NCBI GenBank assembly: GCA_026260175.1
Contig: JAKCWW010000596.1
Location: 28,236-57,894 of the forward strand
Direction of reading: 5' to 3'
From: Reticulitermes lucifugus
Lineage: Eukaryota > Arthropoda > Insecta > Blattodea > Rhinotermitidae
DNA: 29,659 nt
The notes under the pieces are model-generated. The model was not told the origin of the DNA and ran no database searches. It saw nothing but the letters and a program-made list of their open reading frames with translations. Both the position numbers and the translations under genes were made by a program. The stretch's first letter is position 1, and each line of letters begins with the position of its first letter. Positions 9,978-19,068 of the stretch are shown one piece after another.

Positions 9978-10136
9978 GTGACGCCAAACCCTGGAGCCGC
10001 AGCTGCATCCCTGAGCGGTTGCTAGGCAACGCTGCTCTCATTCACACTCGCACACCATATGACGTAAAACGATCCTCGCATTCTCATTGGAGGAAAATTT
10101 ACTGTAACCAACCGATGACGTGATACGTTTGGCGCC
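9978..10136 (+). promoter_or_regulatory. Candidate promoter with RFX, CRE-like, CCAAT and E2F motifs
   Basis: CGGTTGCTAGGCAACG at 10016-10031 is a perfect RFX X-box palindrome (GTTGCTAGGCAAC, 10018-10030). TGACGTAA is at 10060-10067 and TGACGTGA at 10116-10123, both CRE-like; a full TGACGTCA lies downstream at 10180-10187. ATTGG (inverted CCAAT) is at 10086-10090. TTTGGCGCC at 10128-10136, an E2F-type site, abuts an ATG. The X-box is about 107 nt upstream of that ATG, within the usual distance for ciliary-gene X-boxes. Factor binding is inferred from motif matches only. Confidence 0.45.
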
Positions 10137-10412
10137 ATGCCTGCCGTAGAGCGAACTCTGGAAGGTTATCGTGAATACGTGACGTCACAACGCCCACACA
10201 GCGTCGTGGCTTGTTGGGATCGATCGAACCCCGAGCGGCCCTCAATGATTGATGCGTTGGCTTTGCACATTAATTGGAGACAGAGGCGGCTTCAGCAGTT
10301 CTGGGAATCCTCAGCAGTTGCTGTTGTAATGAGAAACTGCAATGAACTGCCTCAAATAAATTTAAATCAGACGGGCCCCAGCGTGGCTGAAGTTAGATTG
10401 TGTGCTCTTTGA
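10137..10412 (+). CDS. Hypothetical 91-codon ORF downstream of candidate promoter
   Basis: The ORF opens with ATG at 10137 in the context GGCGCCATGC, immediately after a cluster of promoter-type motifs. The product begins MPAVERTLEGYREY and contains an Arg/Gln-rich stretch (WRQRRLQQFWESS, about residues 47-59). I recognise no domain, signal peptide or membrane segment. No strong splice donor (GTAAGT or GTGAGT type) follows within the frame, so it is not a convincing first exon. It may be a single-exon small protein, a 5' UTR ORF, or chance. CpG is richer than in the surroundings and a full CRE, TGACGTCA, lies inside it at 10180-10187. The case rests on the promoter context, not on the protein. 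Confidence 0.25.
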   Translation: MPAVERTLEGYREYVTSQRPHSVVACWDRSNPERPSMIDALALHINWRQRRLQQFWESSAVAVVMRNCNELPQINLNQTGPSVAEVRLCAL

Positions 10413-10659
10413 AACAGTATAATGAAAGTTCGTCATCACATCCTGTCACCATACGGGCCCTAAAAAGAGAAATTGGTCACAAAAGTTTATATAGGCATAA
10501 GTAATTGTCACGGTATTAAATATTAATCGTGTGCAAGTGATGAACCGTAATCTTCGTATAAGAAACTTTCACTTCGTTTTACACTTTACAAAAATTACTT
10601 TGGCAAATACGCGCACATATTTCCATAAACTTTCTCCTTGTGCTTAAATTAGCAGAATG
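10413..10659. other. Unclassified AT-rich DNA
   Basis: No feature recognised. Confidence 0.4.
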
Positions 10660-10875
10660 GCATGACAGTGTACGGGGGAGTATAACTCCACAAATTCGTA
10701 GTCTAGGCACAAAATATAGGTTTGTGGTCAGCCAGCTTCACGCCCCGGACGAGGAGATGACGCTGAATCCAGTGCCGGCCTGGGGTTTATGGAGAAGACA
10801 GACATCTTTTGTCGCTGCGAGAAATTCAAGTCCGACTCTTAAGCCATCCAGCCGGTATCTTAGTCACTATAAGAC
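10660..10875 (-). mobile_element. SINE copy, family A
   Basis: On the minus strand: head GTGACTAAGATACCGGCTGG, GACTTGAATTTCTCGCAGCG, CTTCTCCATAAACCCCAGG, TCCGGGGCGTGAAGCTGGC, and a 3' block GTGGAGTTATACTCCCCC. The order matches other family A copies. Confidence 0.6.
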
Positions 10876-11204
10876 GTGAGATAACTCGGCATAAATTTTC
10901 AAGACAGCATTTATTTAGATTTAATATTTTTTGAATATGGAAATTTCGGATATACATCACGTTACAGCAGAAGAATGTGGGATTTAAGGTTGCCAATCGC
11001 ACAAGCCTGACTTGAAACTCAGGGCAGTTAATTCTGTCTGACGAAGGTGCTTTGACTAATGGCACACACTCACTTATAAGCACCTTCTTCACCACTGAGT
11101 AGATCAATAAGTACATTACAGAGACTTGAGAACCACGCGAGGAATAAATCCCATTTCTGTTTCATCTGCACAGATCTCCAGCATAAATCTCTCACTCTGC
11201 ATAT
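10876..11204. other. Unclassified AT-rich DNA
   Basis: No element recognised. The minus-strand 96-codon ORF here has no motif. Confidence 0.35.
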
Positions 11205-11690
11205 GACGAAAGTCGAGTCGAGTAGAGAGCTGACTCCGTGTCATCTTAGTGAGGTTAAGTCCCTTTGATTTGATTTCAATCGTTTTTGCCAGCATGCAAG
11301 CAGCCTTCCAGAGTCAGACTAGATACATTTTAATTGACTGGATTCGATTCGGTTGCTCTGTCAAAAGTCGTAGTGTGTGAGACCAGAATCGATTTGACTG
11401 CAGTCGATTCTGTGAATGTGTCGGAGGCCTTGCAGAATCACAATCGATTCGATCCATCTCGAACCGATTCCGTTAGTATGTCAGCAAGTTTATTAAGGCA
11501 GAGTCTACTCGACCCCACTTGGTTCAGTTAGAATGCTAGCAGTTTAGTAAGTACGTCTCGATTCGACGGAACTGGATTTCATTCGGTTAGTGTGTAAGCC
11601 GCCTGTGTTTCAGAGTTAACTGGCTTTGACTCGATCTGTGTAACCAACCACGGATCGCAATTCGATTCTCAGACAGGCTCCCTAGAATGG
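11205..11690. repeat. Degenerate ~61-bp minisatellite, block 1
   Basis: Repeated motif CGATTCGGTTAGTGTGTCAG followed by a CTCGACTGGAATT-like segment recurs about every 60 bases, for example at about 11340, 11404, 11465, 11525 and 11585. Copies are strongly diverged. The same unit makes up 12690-13335. The open frame at 11334-11531 follows from the repeat. Confidence 0.75.
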
Positions 11691-12689
11691 GAAATTACAC
11701 TGCAGAATTTGACAACAAATCCAGTTCATATAAATAACAAACGGGCGTAATTATTGCATTGATTTGAACGTATCACACATCGTTAAGAAATGTCGTTAGT
11801 CTTACATGAAAGTATTTCTAATTAACAATGTGCGGCAGATTTTCGAATCGAGTCTAGCAGGAACGGAGGTTTCGCTGGCCAACGTGATTGCAACAGTTGA
11901 AACAGAAGATGCAACTTTGAAATAAACTTTTGATCACGTCAAAACCATTGTTGATGAATGTGGATGAAAAAATAAATAAAAGACAGTCAAGCTTGTTTGA
12001 TCTTTCTCGCGTAAATTAGGGGTTCTTAAGACAGAAAGCGAAGAACCAATCAGAAACTCATTTCGAAAATTGGAACCCAACGAGCTTTGAAAACCGTGTT
12101 TCTTAGTATCATCTTGGCGTGGGGGAGGGCATTTTGAGTTCAGGCTTCTGGGACAAAACCGATTATTCTGCGCCAGACACAGACAGCATAATTTCAAATC
12201 TTGGGTCTGTGGCGAGTGAAAGCATAACTTGAAATTTTCCTTCACCGCATACCGTGCCACGCTGGACAGATACATAAAGCTGCAGTTTATTTTGACACAA
12301 AGTAATGCATCTCGACCTAAGTTACGGAATTCAACTACCAAGTTTAGACATAACTGTCGAATACAAAGTGCTTTGGCGTGCCATCCTCGTGACTAGACCT
12401 ACAGCTCACGCCCCGTGACATAAAAGTGTTTACACACAGCAGGCCTCACCTATAAGGCAGTAACTGTACATAAATAAATATGTTATACACCATGCTGTGA
12501 TGACGTTATTGTTCAGTATAATACTCTTATAATTAATGGCCAAGATTTTCCTCAGTTGCTCTCGGTGTTGTCCTAAAAATCCTTAAAACAAATCTGATAT
12601 TACTGACGGGACGAGGAAATGTCATAGCATCGGGCGGCAACAGTTGCATCTGGTTAAATATACAGCAGCTGTAGTGTGTAAATTAGTCT
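11691..12689. other. ~1 kb segment between two minisatellite blocks; 135-codon minus ORF
   Basis: Non-repetitive sequence separating two blocks of one minisatellite. It contains the longest gap-free and repeat-free ORF of the window (12341-11934, minus, 135 codons), with no recognised domain. The segment could be an insertion that split the array, but I see no clear terminal repeats or target duplication. Confidence 0.4.
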
Positions 12690-13335
12690 CGGTTCAGCTA
12701 GATCCGATTCTGTTGTTGTGCCATTAACCTGTGTGAATCGGACACTTTCGACTGTGGCTCGATTCAGGTAGTATGCATGTAAACTTAGTCACACTGGATT
12801 CCTTCAGAGTGCCAGCAGACTTATTGAAGCAAATAATATTTTACTCGACTGGAATTGATTGAGTTAGCGTACCAGCAGCCATACCTGAATCAGACTCGAT
12901 TCGTCCATTCTGGACACATTTACATGACTATGCTGGCAGCGTTAATAAGTCACACTCGATCGATTACAATGCAGAGAGCCGTAGTAACTGATATACATAT
13001 TCTGCTCGACTGGAATTTATTCGATTAGTGTGCCAGTAGTACTAGTGTGTCACGAATCGTCTCTACTCGCCTGGAATTTATTCGGTTAGTGTGCCAGTAG
13101 TACTAGTGTGTCACGAATCGTCTCTACTCGCCTGGAATTTATTCGATTAGTGTGCCAGTAGTACTAGTGTGTCACGAGTCTCTCTACTCGCCTGGAATTT
13201 ATTCGATTAGTGTGCCAGTAGTACTAGTGTGTCACGAGTCATTTCTGCTCGACCGGAATTTATTCGATTCGTGTGCCGACTTCCATAATCAATCACATTG
13301 AGGTTCAATCAACTGTACTCGATTAGATTAAAGCC
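12690..13335. repeat. 61-bp minisatellite, block 2, with recent uniform core
   Basis: The anchor TTCGATTAGTGTGCCAGTAG starts at about 13021, 13082, 13143 and 13203, giving periods of 61, 61 and 60, with a diverged copy at about 13264. These units are nearly identical and include CTACTCGCCTGGAATTTATT and ACTAGTGTGTCACGA. Outward to both sides units become progressively diverged, and left of about 13000 only CTCGACTGGAATTGATT-like pieces are recognisable. Confidence 0.9.
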
Positions 13336-13860
13336 TGGCCACTATGATAGGCATGAATATTAGCTTTCTATATTATTATTATTATTACTTACTGCAATTG
13401 GGTTTTCACCCGGTGGCAGTAGGGATCAAACACCGATACCAATATGGTATTCAAAATTGCAAAGCATTTATTTTAAATCTTGCGTTCGGTGTATATTTCT
13501 TGTACATGAACGCTTAAAGACCCTATTAGGGTGCTCTCATTCTGCTTTTAATCACAATGCATTCATGTGTAGCGAATCGGGTTTAAGCGTACAACTGAGT
13601 GGTCAAAGGGACAGATGCGGCAAAGCTACGGGACCTGTCGATATGTAGCAAAGCGTGGCGACAAAGGAATTTGGAGGACGTAGCAGTGACAGTCACTTTA
13701 TCGCATGGTAACTACACTTGAGGCAGTGTCCTAGAGAAACTGATGGTAAATCGATAATTAATAAACAGCCCTATTTGCGTGAAACCCGAAAATTAAATAC
13801 CGCATTTACAAAATTCCGCCACTGGATCCTGTACTGAGCCACATTAATTTAGTCCATATA
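13336..13860. other. Unclassified DNA with short (ATT)n
   Basis: An (ATT)n run of about six units occupies 13369-13386. A 63-codon ORF at 13457-13648 lacks any motif. Nothing else recognised. Confidence 0.4.
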
Positions 13861-13939
13861 CGCAGTGGTGCAGTTTGTTGAGGCACTGCGCTAAAAGCCG
13901 GAACGTCGCGGGTTCGATTCCCGATGGTGTCATTGGAAT
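13861..13939 (+). mobile_element. SINE 5' head, family B, cut by assembly gap
   Basis: GTGGTGCAGTTTGTTGAGGC is the A-box region and GCGGGTTCGATTCCCGATGG a textbook B box of an RNA polymerase III promoter, about 30 bases apart. GTGTCATTGGAAT follows before the gap. The same head, without its B box, occurs at 21189-21245. Confidence 0.75.
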
Positions 13940-14360
13940 NNNNNNNNNNNNNNNNNNNNNNNNNNNNNNNNNNNNNNNNNNNNNNNNNNNNNNNNNNNNN
14001 NNNNNNNNNNNNNNNNNNNNNNNNNNNNNNNNNNNNNNNNNNNNNNNNNNNNNNNNNNNNNNNNNNNNNNNNNNNNNNNNNNNNNNNNNNNNNNNNNNNN
14101 NNNNNNNNNNNNNNNNNNNNNNNNNNNNNNNNNNNNNNNNNNNNNNNNNNNNNNNNNNNNNNNNNNNNNNNNNNNNNNNNNNNNNNNNNNNNNNNNNNNN
14201 NNNNNNNNNNNNNNNNNNNNNNNNNNNNNNNNNNNNNNNNNNNNNNNNNNNNNNNNNNNNNNNNNNNNNNNNNNNNNNNNNNNNNNNNNNNNNNNNNNNN
14301 NNNNNNNNNNNNNNNNNNNNNNNNNNNNNNNNNNNNNNNNNNNNNNNNNNNNNNNNNNNN
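13940..14360. other. Assembly gap (421 N)
   Basis: All bases are N. ORFs reported across it are artefacts of translating unknown bases. SINE sequence sits on both sides. Confidence 0.99.
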
Positions 14361-14430
14361 AGCTATACCTCTACTCCCCCTCTGGGCCTTCATGGCCTGT
14401 TCTAGGGTGAACTTTACTTGTTTAAGTAAA
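14361..14430 (+). mobile_element. SINE 3' end following the gap
   Basis: AGCTATACCTCTACTCCCCC and GGGCCTTCATGGCCTG are the 3' terminal blocks shared with other copies in the window (compare GGAGCTATACCTTCACC near 9870). It is probably the 3' end of the element whose head is at 13861. Confidence 0.7.
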
Positions 14431-15077
14431 ATAGTCTTTCTTATTCAATTTACTTCTAGTTCCTCCACGTGATTCATTCTCTTCCGGTTGGTACAATAAA
14501 GAGATGTACGTATTTGTCATCCTCTCACGTGTGCTATATTTTCTTACTATTTAACCTTCCTGACCGCTTCTTTCTGCATCCTTTCCAGTTTATTACGCTA
14601 ACTATCCTACCATATGAAGCAAGGCATAACACGAAGCAAGTGTTAACCACTACTCTGCGGTGTTCTGGAATAAGTGGTACTATATTTCAAAGCGATTATG
14701 TCGTCAGCTGAATAACTCATAGGTTTGTAACACTGATTTAGAGGACGATTCTAATGTAAGAATTTCCAAAATTACGTGAAGAAGAAGCACTAGTCTATGC
14801 TAAGATCCTTTCCACTAGTAATTTGACCGGAACTACTTGGGGAATCATGAAAGGAGTTAGTCAGTCAGCAGTAAATCAAACCCAAAACGTTTACAGTAGG
14901 AAACGAAAAATTCCTGATGTTATTTTTTCATACAAGATATGTTATGACTAACGTAGAATGCCTAGTGCTGTATTATTGAAGAGTAAATTTATGAAAACAT
15001 CAAGTCCAGGTGGGTCTTATCGGTCTTACATATCACAAAACAAACAAATGATGAAGTCTGATATTTTGTGCCTCAAG
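14431..15077. other. Unclassified DNA
   Basis: AT-rich. The ORF at 14469-14711 has no motif. No element recognised. Confidence 0.4.
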
Positions 15078-15224
15078 ATATAACATGTCTGTCCGCCGTG
15101 CTGGAAGGGCGAGCGGTGTTAACACAGGCAGTCGCAAGCCTTAAGGCGATATTGCAGGAAAAGTTTCAAAATATTGTGGCTTGCCTATTTAGAATCGGTA
15201 CAGAGGAAATACTGCTTGACTGCG
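15078..15224 (+). CDS. Possible internal exon, 147 bp, phase 1-1
   Basis: A pyrimidine-rich stretch ending TTTTGTGCCTCAAG (acceptor AG at 15076-15077) precedes an open frame reading ITCLSAVLEGRAVL and AVASLKAILQEKFQNIVACL. It ends at a good donor, GCG|GTAAGAGT (GT at 15225-15226). Length is 147 bases: two bases, 48 codons and one base, so it would begin and end in phase 1. Third positions are G/C-rich early on. I recognise no domain. A chance frame between chance splice sites is a serious alternative, because no neighbouring exon is seen. Confidence 0.18.
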
Positions 15225-16261
15225 GTAAGAGTCCACCCTCTAAATCAACCGTTAGACAGCCGGACGACCTTCCATCTACAAGCCACCTGCTCAGTTCCGA
15301 GGAATCCAACCTTCGTGTTTTCCTTTTTTCAATTTGCCTATAATAATGTGCGGGGTACTGCAGGGACATCTAAAGCTTTGAGGGGCAAAAGGTGAAAACG
15401 TTGCAGTGGAAAATACTGAATGACCGGCCAAAAACATGCAAATTCGGCTAGCGACGATCTGAAACGTATTGATAAAGACAGCAGATTGCTTGATTACCAG
15501 ATATTTTGTCGGATGAAGCAATTTTTTGTGTCAGTAAACATTTCAGTCACTATAACTTACAAATTTCGTGGTTCGAGAATCCACATTCGTGACAGAAAGT
15601 AAGATTAATGAAAGATATATCTAATACACTGAGATATTATTTGCGTATTCGCAGACAGCAGCATCCTTATAACAAAACGTGTATTTTGAGGAAGTTTTCT
15701 TGTTAATTTCTAAACCAAGTGTAACACTCCTCTTTCTTTTGCTTGCAATGGGAAAATGAACTGGGTCAGAATGTTATATAAATCATTGAAAAAGCAGATC
15801 CCGTTTGTGTTGTAAGAGAAGGCAGGAACTCAAAACACAGTGTAACTGTACAGGAATTGCAACACTGTCGTACAGCATAAATACATAAATGTACGTTGTG
15901 TAATGCTCTCTTGTAGTCGCGTTAGGATGTTTTCATTTATCGCCGCTGTACCCACGACGTAAGACACAGGAATTAATGCGAACAATCCGATGCTTGCAAA
16001 ATAGACCAAGTTCTCACATTTAATTACACATAAAAGGATGTGGCGTGTCCAATCTTTATAGCTACATTTTAGCAAGTAGCTATGAATAAATCAAACAAAG
16101 GCTACAGTAAATGACAGTGGAAGGTATTGGTTGCGCAAAATATTTTTTCCGTGAACTTTGTGATATAAAGCAAAGAGTGAATTACTTACCAATCCGAGCG
16201 GTTGTGGTACATGTAGAGTAACTTCAAAAATAAAACTACCATGCAGCTATAAATAAATCTA
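15225..16261. other. Unclassified DNA
   Basis: Small overlapping ORFs on both strands (15166-15602, 15830-16075) have no recognised motif or consistent coding bias. No RNA gene or mobile element identified. Confidence 0.4.
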
Positions 16262-16420
16262 CGCAGCAGATTCCTTTTTGAGAAGCTAATAGTTTCTCAG
16301 CTAATCAAGAATTTCCCCGGATTTTATAGAAACCAAACGTGCATTTCCGTGTTCAAAACAGCCGCCACATGTCCGTATCCTGACCTACATCAATCCAGGC
16401 ACTACCTCCCATTCTATGTC
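16262..16420 (-). pseudogene. LINE 3' tail fragment
   Basis: On the minus strand it reads GEILD*LRNY*LLKKESA, matching the tail at 7335-7400 (EEFLD*LRNC*LLKKNSA). The nucleotide block TTTTTGAGAAGCTAA followed by AGTTTCTCAGCTAATCAAG aligns directly with 7347-7380. Only the extreme 3' end of the element remains. Confidence 0.65.
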
Positions 16421-16537
16421 TATGTATTAAAGTACTAAAATCTTAAAATCCTAAGATTTTAATATTTTAATCATTCCAATAAAAGCGATACAATACCTAG
16501 ATTAGCGTATTGGGCTTGTACCACTTTGTTCTAAATA

Positions 16538-16579
16538 ACTCCCTGATGATGGCACCACGGGTCCGAAACTTGTCGGAGT
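16538..16579 (+). ncRNA. Solo hammerhead-like motif with paired ends
   Basis: ACTCC (16538-16542), CTGATGA (16543-16549), one extra T, a bulged stem GG-c-ACC/GGT-CC (16551-16564), GAAAC (16565-16569), TTGTC, then GGAGT (16575-16579). ACTCC and GGAGT pair perfectly as the stem I equivalent. This is the copy with the best stem I. The extra T after CTGATGA is non-canonical. It is not in an inverted repeat. Confidence 0.45.
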
Positions 16580-16805
16580 GTTATACTTGTCTTGAAACTT
16601 ATTTTATTAAGTACATATATTGGTTGATGTATCAATTAGTATCCTCCTGTGTAGACGGCAGGTGACAAGAATTCCACTCCCGATTTCCTGAAAATTTTAT
16701 GAATGATTGTACTGGTAATACGACACAGGTAGATCTTCTTACATTATATCATGAAATTTACCATGGCCGTCAGGCTAGTCTCATTTGTTGTAGCGAAAGC
16801 AAGTA

Positions 16806-16971
16806 CAGTGAAACCTGGCTATGAAGGAATATCAAGGGACCGAAATGTTCTCCTTTGCAGGCAGGTTCTCTTTAATACAGGTACATGAAGTTTAGATCTT
16901 CTGGACTGTAAGAGTTGTCCGTTAAAGAGAGGTTTCTCTTATGTACAGGTTCCGTTAAGAAGGTTTCACTG
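16806..16971. mobile_element. Pogo-like MITE with TA target duplication
   Basis: The left end CAGTGAAACCT and right end AGGTTTCACTG are perfect 11-bp terminal inverted repeats, flanked by TA at 16804-16805 and 16972-16973. CAGT termini and TA duplication are typical of the pogo/Tc1-mariner group. At 166 bp it has no coding capacity and would need a transposase supplied elsewhere. Confidence 0.8.
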
Positions 16972-16973
16972 TA

Positions 16974-17724
16974 TAAGGTGAGGTAGCACCTAATTATATT
17001 ACGGTCAGGATAAGTCTGACGAAAACTCGTCACTCCTGTGCAAAATGTTGCAGGGAGATCAAAGAACGAATGCAGGCTAGAAGTACTTGTTTGGTGTGGA
17101 GTGTGACATTGTTACAAAACAAATAATATTTAGAACGTATTCTCTATTGTGCTTTACATAAGAATAGCAGAAATGCAACTTAAACAATAGCAGCTCTTCA
17201 ACTGCCCGTTTAATGTAAGCATTTAGCAGTTTCGTCCTTTCCATATTTGCCTTCAGCGACTTCAAAACATGCTGCTTATCAATCAACAAGCAAGCTATTT
17301 ACTCTAACAAGTCTTCACTGTGGACAGGATATTCGACGTCAGCCTCAGGGGACAGCATTTCCTGCAGGTCTCTTTCCGTTTCACGGTTTAGATAGCAGGA
17401 CAACCATCTTATAGCCGGCTTAAGCCTAATCTTCTTAGAGTCGTTTGGGAAGTCTCTTATCTTACCTGACTAGCAGATGCTTCGATTTATCATAATTTTC
17501 TCAGTTTTTTCGTAAGTTTTCCTCAGATTAGCACAGTTTAATCTGACCATAACTAACTCCGTGAAGTAGGATAATGCTTAAGACCTCAATACTCTCTCTT
17601 CTAAGCAAGAAATGTTCATGCCTTGTATGAAATCCGAAGGTTCGCTGCAGAGTTAAAATGAACCTGTCACTGAAACACATTCTCAGCCAAACAAATCCAT
17701 TTCCCGATATCACAATCTGTATCT
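16974..17724. other. Unclassified DNA
   Basis: No element or exon recognised. The 144-codon minus ORF spanning 17528-17962 runs antisense through the SINE at 17725-17990 and is not taken as a gene. Confidence 0.4.
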
Positions 17725-17995
17725 CAATGACTAGGCTATGGGCTGGAAGACAGGAGCAGCTTCGATCGAATCCCATCAAGTGTAAGAAGCTTTTCACCTC
17801 ACCAAAGTGTTCTGACCGTCTCTCGGGCTCATGCAGCTTCCTACACAATGGGGACTGGAAGCTTCTTTTCGGGGAGTAAAGCGGTCGGGGCGTGAAGCTG
17901 ACAACTCGCTTCTCTCTAGTGCCGAATTTAAGAAAGCTTGGAGCTATACTGACACATTCCACATAATGTCATGGCCTGCAGAGGGAAAACTTTAC
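17725..17995 (+). mobile_element. SINE copy, family A
   Basis: Head AATGACTAGGCTATGGGCTGG, B-box position TCGATCGAATCCCATC, ACCTCACCAAAGTGTTC, TCTCGGGCTCATGCAGC, GGGGAGTAAAGCGG, TCGGGGCGTGAAGCTGAC, CTCTAGTGCCGAATTTAAG, TTGGAGCTATACTGACAC, GTCATGGCCTGCAG, then TTTACC tails. It is nearly full-length. Confidence 0.75.
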
Positions 17996-18041
17996 CTTTA
18001 CCTGCAGTTTTACCTTTATTGTACCCGCAACTTTATAATTC

Positions 18042-18250
18042 CCGTGATAAGTGGGTCCCTGTCACCACGGCATGCCGCGTCCGCAGGTTGCGGATGGAGG
18101 AACGGCTTCCAGATATGGAGGGTAGCTGCGAATACATTGAATAAGCAACCGCGGACAGCCGACAACGGGGGTCCTCCAGCTTAGGGGTTGGTCGAGGTGC
18201 TAACAACTCCTCACTGTAAAAATTACCATGTTACGAAACATTTCACTTTA
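18042..18250 (+). mobile_element. LINE-type leader fragment
   Basis: The block CGCGTCCGCAGGTTGCGGAT, GGTAGCTGCGAATACATTG, AACCGCGGACAGCCGAC and GGTCCTCCAGCTTAGGGG resembles, from memory, the leader upstream of the endonuclease of abundant insect LINEs. No endonuclease sequence follows, so it is at most a fragment. Recognition is by recall only. Confidence 0.35.
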
Positions 18251-19027
18251 TACTTCAATACAGAACCCTGTCTTCCAAGTAGTCTCTCTCCGTCAAGTTC
18301 CGTTAAATTCTCTCTCTCGACCGTCCCTGATTTTGTGGCTGGAATCTTGCCAGAGGACCAGGTCATGAGCTTAGTTTGAGTTACTGTTAGGGCGCATGTG
18401 CGAACAACCAGTGCAGTTAAGTTGAATGTAGACACTTCAAGCCAGTCAACACTACCACCACCGATATCCTCGCTAACATTATTATATCAAGTAGTCCTTG
18501 TTCTCAGCAGTTGGTTAGAGTGGTAACGTTTGCTACTGCTATCAGAGATACTGTGTTCGATTCTCGACAGCTATATTCTGACTGAAAATTATTCTTCAGT
18601 TGCTCCAAGATAAACCCAGTCGGTATTGAAAAGTTGTCCATTCCGTGCGTTTTTACATCAATGTATTAAACTTATTGTAACAACTAAATGCACAAAAGTA
18701 CCAGGATGCTGCTGACCCCGGTACACGACGCAGCATAAAACACAGGGACCCGATCCACTTTGGATTGAGATACGCACTAGAGACCTGAACATATAATGCC
18801 AGAAATTAGAAGCTTCCACTGCCAGCCGCAACAATAATTTTAATCTGTATAAATTATATTTATTATGTAAGAAATATTTTTAATAATATTTTAATCGTAA
18901 GTTTTTAATAATAATAAAGTTGTAGTTTTGTACATAAATGACATCAACAAAGGAGCTTACTACAGACTGTTGAACCTTTTAAATAATAACTTATCACTAG
19001 CCGTTGGTTTTAAACCTGGCACATTCC
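18251..19027. other. Unclassified; one tRNA-like head at 18500
   Basis: GCAGTTGGTTAGAGTGGTAAC at about 18509 with GTGTTCGATTCTCGAC at about 18553 gives an A/B-box pair typical of a SINE head, but no family A body follows. 18835-18920 is very AT-rich with TAATAATA runs. Nothing coding recognised. Confidence 0.4.
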
Positions 19028-19068
19028 GCTCCCTGAAGATGGCACACTTGTACCGAAACATGTCGGAA
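19028..19068 (+). ncRNA. Solo hammerhead-like motif
   Basis: TCC/GGA pairing at the base, CTGAAGA (19033-19039), extra T, stem GG-c-AC/GT-a-CC (19041-19054) with loop ACTT, GAAAC (19055-19059), ATGTC, then GGAAC. It shares TCCCTGAWGATGGCAC with 16540-16555, while flanking sequences are unrelated. Confidence 0.4.

Noticed and set aside
13806..14472. Long ORFs of 176-195 codons on both strands
   Set aside because: Almost entirely translated N bases of the assembly gap. The real flanking residues are SINE sequence.
17528..17962. 144-codon minus ORF
   Set aside because: It runs antisense through a family A SINE and has no domain. Its length is explained by chance and repeat composition.
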